Positions 33,291 to 36,975 of a DNA stretch of 36,975 nt are shown piece by piece. How positions within the stretch are numbered: position 1 is the stretch's first letter; the number at the start of each line of letters is the position of its first letter. The DNA is from an uncultured Porphyromonadaceae bacterium. Its GTDB lineage: Bacteria > Bacteroidota > Bacteroidia > Bacteroidales > Muribaculaceae. The stretch covers positions 1-36,975 of the forward strand of contig CAMWMD010000032.1 in NCBI GenBank assembly GCA_947175265.1, written 5' to 3'. Below the pieces are notes generated by a model, which ran no database searches, was not told the DNA's origin, and saw only the letters and a program-made list of their open reading frames with translations. The position numbers and the translations under genes were made by a program.

Positions 33291-34300
33291 GTAGAAAAGC
33301 ATTAAAGATAGTGGCATCTCTCGCTATGGTTATGCTGGCAATGGTGCATACAGCATGTGTGCATGAGTTTCCGGAATCCCCCGAGACGAGGCGTGTCAAT
33401 CTCCGGGTGACGCATCAGTTGGATTGGTCGCTTTACGATTACGTGAACCCCGGACGCTCCTCAAGGACCATTGACGATGACAAATGGATGTGGGTGGAAT
33501 ATCTCTTCGAGGTACATCCTGCCGGCACCACCGAAACACCGCTGATGAGATTCCGAGAGTATGTGGAGTATTCTGACCGTTTGCCTATGGCCACAGTAGT
33601 GGAACTCCCCCCGGGCGAGTATGACATCTGGATATGGTCGCAGTTTTTCGACCCCTCGACTGGCGAGGCTCCCTATTTCGATACTGAATCGTTTGGGGCA
33701 ATCAAACTCAAAGGCCCTTACGTGGGAAGCACTTACCAGAAGGATGCTCACCAAGGATGTGTAAGGGTTTTCGTCCCCTCTACTACGGATGCGCAGGTAG
33801 ACCTCAATTATTCCGTGGAACTCACTCGCCCTCTTACTGCCCACGCTTTCATCGCCACAGACGTAGATGAGTTTATCGAAATGGAGACGAAACGCCGCAG
33901 CGTTGAGGAAAGGGAGAATACAGTGGAGATAGATTTCTCGAAATATACGGCAAAGGTGATACACACCGGGTATATGATCAACGAGTATTCGATGTACCGC
34001 AGCCGTCCCACGGATTCCGCCCTTGGCGTGACGTTCACGAGTCCCTTGGAGGTCACGCCTGACGGTGAGGTGCTCATCGCTTACGACACTCTCTTCATCA
34101 ATGGTGAGGAATCGACACTTTCCCTGGGTATCGAGATTTACGACCCGGATGGTAAGCTGGTCTCTACGGTAGGCAACATCACCATCCCGACGAAACTCAA
34201 CCGAGGCACGATAGTGCGCGGCGACTTCCTGACTTCGAAAGCCTCCGGCGGCATCGGTATCGACAAAGACTTCGAAGGCGACTTCAATATCGAGATTTGA
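33287..34300 (+). CDS. FimB/Mfa2-type anchor lipoprotein
   Basis: This 337-residue protein has a lipobox VHTAC with Cys24. It continues as a beta-rich protein typical of FimB/Mfa2 anchoring subunits: NLRVTHQLDWSLYDYV, WVEYLFEVHPAG, VELPPGEYDIWIWSQFFD and YSVELTRPLTAHAFIATD, with repeated Asp-rich loops near the end. In Porphyromonas such proteins fix the pilus in the outer membrane and limit its length. No ATRA-type maturation site is evident, consistent with an anchor that keeps its N-terminus. It is translationally coupled (ATGA) to the DUF3575-type gene and followed by a 203-bp repeat-rich gap before the second fimbrillin. Confidence 0.75.
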   Translation: MSRKALKIVASLAMVMLAMVHTACVHEFPESPETRRVNLRVTHQLDWSLYDYVNPGRSSRTIDDDKWMWVEYLFEVHPAGTTETPLMRFREYVEYSDRLPMATVVELPPGEYDIWIWSQFFDPSTGEAPYFDTESFGAIKLKGPYVGSTYQKDAHQGCVRVFVPSTTDAQVDLNYSVELTRPLTAHAFIATDVDEFIEMETKRRSVEERENTVEIDFSKYTAKVIHTGYMINEYSMYRSRPTDSALGVTFTSPLEVTPDGEVLIAYDTLFINGEESTLSLGIEIYDPDGKLVSTVGNITIPTKLNRGTIVRGDFLTSKASGGIGIDKDFEGDFNIEI

Positions 34301-34337
34301 GGCTCAAGGCATTAGGCTCAAAGCTCAAGGTCTGAGG

Positions 34338-34417
34338 TCTGATTCCTCCGATTCCTCCGATTCCCCCGATTCCTCCGATTTTTCCGATTTTTCCGATAAA
34401 TCCGATTTCTCCGAAAG
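34338..34417 (+). repeat. 9-bp tandem repeat (TCCGATTCC), about 9 units
   Basis: Units in order: TCTGATTCC, TCCGATTCC twice, CCCGATTCC, TCCGATTTT twice, TCCGATAAA, TCCGATTTC, then TCCGAAAG. It lies between the anchor gene and the second fimbrillin. GAGGCTC at 34299-34305 is complementary to GAGCCTC at 34417-34423, so the repeat could form the loop of a large hairpin ending in TTTT. Confidence 0.85.
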
Positions 34418-34503
34418 AGCCTCTTTTCTCGAACCTCGCGCCTCAAAAAATAATCTAAGGCCTAAAGCCTACAGCCTAAACAACTAAATCAAATATTTCA
34501 ATC

Positions 34504-36330
34504 ATGAGAAAACCTCTCTATTTCTCTGCTGCTATTGCAGCCCTCTTTGCAACTTCCTGCTCCAACGATATGGTGCAGCCCGCCGGTAACGACGGCGATG
34601 GAAATGTGATGGTCAAACTGACACTTCCCGAGAATATGGCTACCCGTGCTTTCGGCGACGGTCTGACCGCTTCAAAACTCCAGTATGCCGTATATCACAC
34701 CGGCTCTCAGACTCCAATCATCAACAGTGAGGCTACCTTCAACGGATTGGAGACTGTCCTGAACCTGCAACTTGTAAACGGCCAGACCTACGACTTCGTG
34801 TTCTGGGCTGCCGACCCCAATGGTTCGCATTACAGTTTTGATGCAGCTAATCAGACTGTAACTGTTGACTATTCCAGTCTCTCCGGTAATGACGAGACCC
34901 GCGATGCTTTCTTCGGCCAACTTACCGGCGTTGCCATCAATGGCCCCGCAAGCCTCGAAGCAACTCTCAAGCGTCCCTTCGCTCAGATAAACCTCGGCTC
35001 TAACGACCTCTCCCTCCCTGCTGTAACTTCAGCATACCCCGACTTCAAGAGTTCGCTGACTGTCGCCGGTCTTCCCACCGCTCTCAATCTCCTCAATGGC
35101 TCAGTTTCGGGAGATGCTGGGAATGTAGTTTTCGGTGCTTCCTCAACTCCCACAGGTGAGATTTTCCCCGTAGGCAATTACGATTATGTTTCGATGAACT
35201 ATATCCTTGTCGGCAGCGAAAAGGAGGTGAAAGACCTTACTTTCGACTTCCATAACGGCGAAAACAAAGTGTCTTCTCTTCCCCTCTCATCCGTACCTGT
35301 TCAGCGCAACTACCGCACCAACATCTACGGCTCCGTACTCACCTCACCCGCCGACATAACCGTCAAGATCGAACCGACTTTCGATGAGCCCGATAATAAC
35401 TACGAAGTTCCAAATGTAGTAGAAACTGCAGAAGATCTAGCTTTTGCACTTAAAAAAGGTGGTTTAATTGAAGTTCCAGCCGATGCAGCACTCGATCTTA
35501 CAACAGTCAATAATGGTGAGGAAATTGTTCTCGCAGCTAACACTGTCTTAAAGATTAATGGTTCTGTTAATACTGCCAGAGCACAACTTTCAGTAAAAAG
35601 TGGAACAGTTACTGTTGATGGAGAAGGTGTTGGTAAAATTACTTCAGTTGGATTTGCCACGGGTAGTCGTCCATTGAATGTGTTTGATGATGCTATTCTC
35701 ATTGTTAAGAATATTGAGATAGAGACGGAACAGAATAACGGTGGCTCCGCTATTTATAGTTTAGATGGAAATCTGGAACTTGAAAATGTTACTGTAAACT
35801 GTCATCATTTTGCTGTTGCGGCAACTGGCGGAACATTAAAAGCCAAGGATTGTGTTTTCAACTCTGATTCTAATAACCGCGAAGGTACATGGTCTTATAC
35901 AATAGATGTTGCAGCGGGTTGTAAGGCAGAACTTGACAATTGTGAAGTTAATGGCGTTCAAGGAGGAATTTCTGTAGGAAATGAAAATTCTGTTGTTACT
36001 ATTAACAGCGGTACTTATACCACAAAGAGTCTTAAAGAATTCACTGGGCAAACAGCTTTTTATCCTGTGTATATTTTTGACAAAGGTCTTGCCATAATAA
36101 ATGGTGGTGATTTTATTTCAGGATGCGAATATACTATTTTTAATGGTAATAATGATGTGCCTGAATTTTATGTCTGGGGTAATGGAGCATGTCTACAAGG
36201 TGGCAGATACAATAAGGGTACAATTAACCAAGCCAGTCATTTGACTTATCCTGCCGCTGAAGGTTACGAATGGGTAGCCATTGAAGGAGACGATGTCTTC
36301 AAGTTTGAAGTTGTAAAGAAAGGCGAATAA
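34504..36330 (+). CDS. second fimbrillin-like lipoprotein with beta-helix C-terminal domain
   Basis: This 608-residue protein has a lipobox FATSC (Cys19). The fimbrillin module (~30-290) parallels the first fimbrillin: MATRAFGDGLTASKLQYAVY with candidate cleavage after Arg48, YSFDAANQTVTVDY, LKRPFAQINLGS and NYRTNIYGSVLTSPADITV (from residue 270). From ~300 the sequence and base composition change: AT-rich codons, and repeated short beta-turns such as LELENVTVNCHHFAVAATGG and SVVTINSGTYTTKS suggest a right-handed parallel beta-helix unrelated to the first protein's C-domain. No clear TAnnTTTG promoter is seen in the gap, so it may be transcribed with the upstream genes or from a site altered by the repeats. 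Confidence 0.8.
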   Translation: MRKPLYFSAAIAALFATSCSNDMVQPAGNDGDGNVMVKLTLPENMATRAFGDGLTASKLQYAVYHTGSQTPIINSEATFNGLETVLNLQLVNGQTYDFVFWAADPNGSHYSFDAANQTVTVDYSSLSGNDETRDAFFGQLTGVAINGPASLEATLKRPFAQINLGSNDLSLPAVTSAYPDFKSSLTVAGLPTALNLLNGSVSGDAGNVVFGASSTPTGEIFPVGNYDYVSMNYILVGSEKEVKDLTFDFHNGENKVSSLPLSSVPVQRNYRTNIYGSVLTSPADITVKIEPTFDEPDNNYEVPNVVETAEDLAFALKKGGLIEVPADAALDLTTVNNGEEIVLAANTVLKINGSVNTARAQLSVKSGTVTVDGEGVGKITSVGFATGSRPLNVFDDAILIVKNIEIETEQNNGGSAIYSLDGNLELENVTVNCHHFAVAATGGTLKAKDCVFNSDSNNREGTWSYTIDVAAGCKAELDNCEVNGVQGGISVGNENSVVTINSGTYTTKSLKEFTGQTAFYPVYIFDKGLAIINGGDFISGCEYTIFNGNNDVPEFYVWGNGACLQGGRYNKGTINQASHLTYPAAEGYEWVAIEGDDVFKFEVVKKGE

Positions 36331-36438
36331 ATTTTTTCGAACATTACAACTCCTAATAACACATACTTTTCACTGACAAATTCCATACTATCCCATCTTA
36401 AAGTAACGAATTTGAGGATAAATAAGTGAAATATATAT

Positions 36439-36482
36439 AGACAGACGCATTGTTCATAACAGGGCAATGCGTCTGTCTTTTT
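36439..36482 (+). terminator. intrinsic terminator of the fimbrial locus
   Basis: A perfect 14-bp stem (AGACAGACGCATTG at 36439-36452, partner 36465-36478) with a 12-nt loop, followed by TTTTT. Confidence 0.9.
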
Positions 36483-36512
36483 ATACCCATTCCCAATCGT
36501 AACAGGTGGTCA

Positions 36513-36560
36513 GGTGATTAGCAGATTAGCAGATTAGGTGATTAGGGAATTAGGTGATCC
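36513..36560 (+). repeat. 8-bp tandem repeat (GGTGATTA/GCAGATTA), six units
   Basis: Units in order: GGTGATTA, GCAGATTA, GCAGATTA, GGTGATTA, GGGAATTA, GGTGATCC. Intergenic. Confidence 0.8.
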
Positions 36561-36601
36561 CTCCGTATCCTCAATGCGAGAAGCGCGAAGCCGTTCCCGT
36601 T

Positions 36602-36659
36602 CGGGGCTGTGCCCCGCTCACTGCGCCCAAATCCGCTCACTGCGCCCCAAATCCGCTCC
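36602..36659 (+). repeat. GC-rich hairpin followed by a 19-20 bp direct repeat
   Basis: CGGGGC-TGT-GCCCCG forms a tight hairpin at 36602-36616. CCGCTCACTGCGCCC(C)AAAT is then repeated at 36614-36632 and 36633-36652, with a partial third copy. The high GC contrasts with the AT-rich flanks. Confidence 0.7.
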
Positions 36660-36695
36660 CGTCCTCCCAAAGAAATCCCTCCGCATAGGCAAATC

Positions 36696-36975
36696 ATGGT
36701 GAGTAATCTTGCGACCATAGAGCGTTATATGGGTAGTTTCGACACCTCAAAAACTGATGAAAAGGCTCTATTCTTTGTCCGCAAGGTCATAGAGAATAGC
36801 TGGGGGCGAGATATGCTGTTAAATTTTCTCAGTACCGACTTATATGAGCGTCAGGCGAATGCCATTACCAATTTCAGTAAGACCCTCCCCGCCTTACAAA
36901 GCGACCTCGCCCAGCAGACAACCAAAGACCCATACGTGTTCAATTTCCTGACTATGACGGAGGACTACAATGAGC
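36696..36975 (+). CDS. DUF1016/YhcG-like PDDEXK-nuclease-family protein, N-terminally shortened, runs off the window
   Basis: From the ATG at 36696 the frame stays open to the edge. It reads ENSWGRDMLLNFLSTDLYER, QANAITNFSKTLPALQSDLA and KDPYVFNFLTMTEDYNE, which match the junction of the DUF1016 N-terminal domain with the PDDEXK nuclease domain in YhcG-type proteins (KDPYVxxFL is characteristic). Family members have ~100 further residues upstream; here the sequence before the ATG is GC-rich tandem repeat. The gene seems to have lost its 5' part to the repeat region. Such proteins often travel with restriction or mobile islands. Confidence 0.65.
   Translation, partial: MVSNLATIERYMGSFDTSKTDEKALFFVRKVIENSWGRDMLLNFLSTDLYERQANAITNFSKTLPALQSDLAQQTTKDPYVFNFLTMTEDYNE

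Noticed and set aside
34338..34417. CRISPR array
   Set aside because: Units are 9 bp and contiguous, with no spacers and no cas genes in the window.
1..36975. tRNA and rRNA genes
   Set aside because: No cloverleaf or rRNA-like segment was recognised by eye; a tRNAscan-type search would settle it.

Overview
The window looks like chromosomal DNA of a gut Bacteroidales bacterium, most likely of the Muribaculaceae (S24-7) type. That placement is inference. It rests on about a dozen Bacteroidetes-type promoters (-7 element TAnnTTTG, some with a -33 TTTG/TTG about 20 bp upstream), on the lack of Shine-Dalgarno sites, and on the gene content: type IX secretion C-terminal tails, TonB-linked barrels, Mfa/Fim-type pilins with a DUF3575 membrane protein, and a TlpA-like lipoprotein.

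Left part (1-8.9 kb): an AT-rich accessory zone full of decayed genes. It holds a 3' remnant of a BIG2/T9SS secreted protein, an intact HigBA-like toxin-antitoxin pair, a pseudogene copy of the secreted protein at 6.9-7.8 kb, a 35-residue membrane peptide, an M50-like membrane protease and a YjbR-type protein. It also holds a duplicated and decayed 5' end of the gene at 8.9-10.25 kb, a truncated ISAs1-type transposase, and fragments of Panacea and RhuM-like genes. Two secreted T9SS-tailed proteins follow, one of them behind a ~390-nt leader that can fold as an attenuator. The zone ends with an HxlR regulator lacking a clear start codon, facing a broken flavodoxin-like oxidoreductase.

Middle part (8.9-28.1 kb): mostly housekeeping and envelope genes with higher GC. 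In order: a YczE-type membrane protein fused to a cytidylate-kinase-like domain, an S41 peptidase, a LysO lysine exporter split into two overlapping genes, a TonB-receptor-like barrel, a PagL/acyloxyacyl-hydrolase-like protein, the histidine operon hisG-D-C-B-H-A on the minus strand (4-nt overlaps from hisD onward, no hisF or hisIE here), a FadL-type porin, a second TonB-type barrel and asnB.

Right part (28.1-36.98 kb): a TlpA-like thioredoxin lipoprotein, then a fimbrial locus on the plus strand: fimbrillin-like lipoprotein, OmpA/DUF3575-type outer membrane protein, FimB/Mfa2-like anchor lipoprotein, and a second fimbrillin-like lipoprotein. The two fimbrillins share an N-terminal pilin module and differ completely after a conserved NYRTNIYG block, where base composition turns AT-rich. 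This points to swapping of exposed C-terminal domains. The window ends in simple tandem repeats and the start of a DUF1016/YhcG-like gene cut by the edge.
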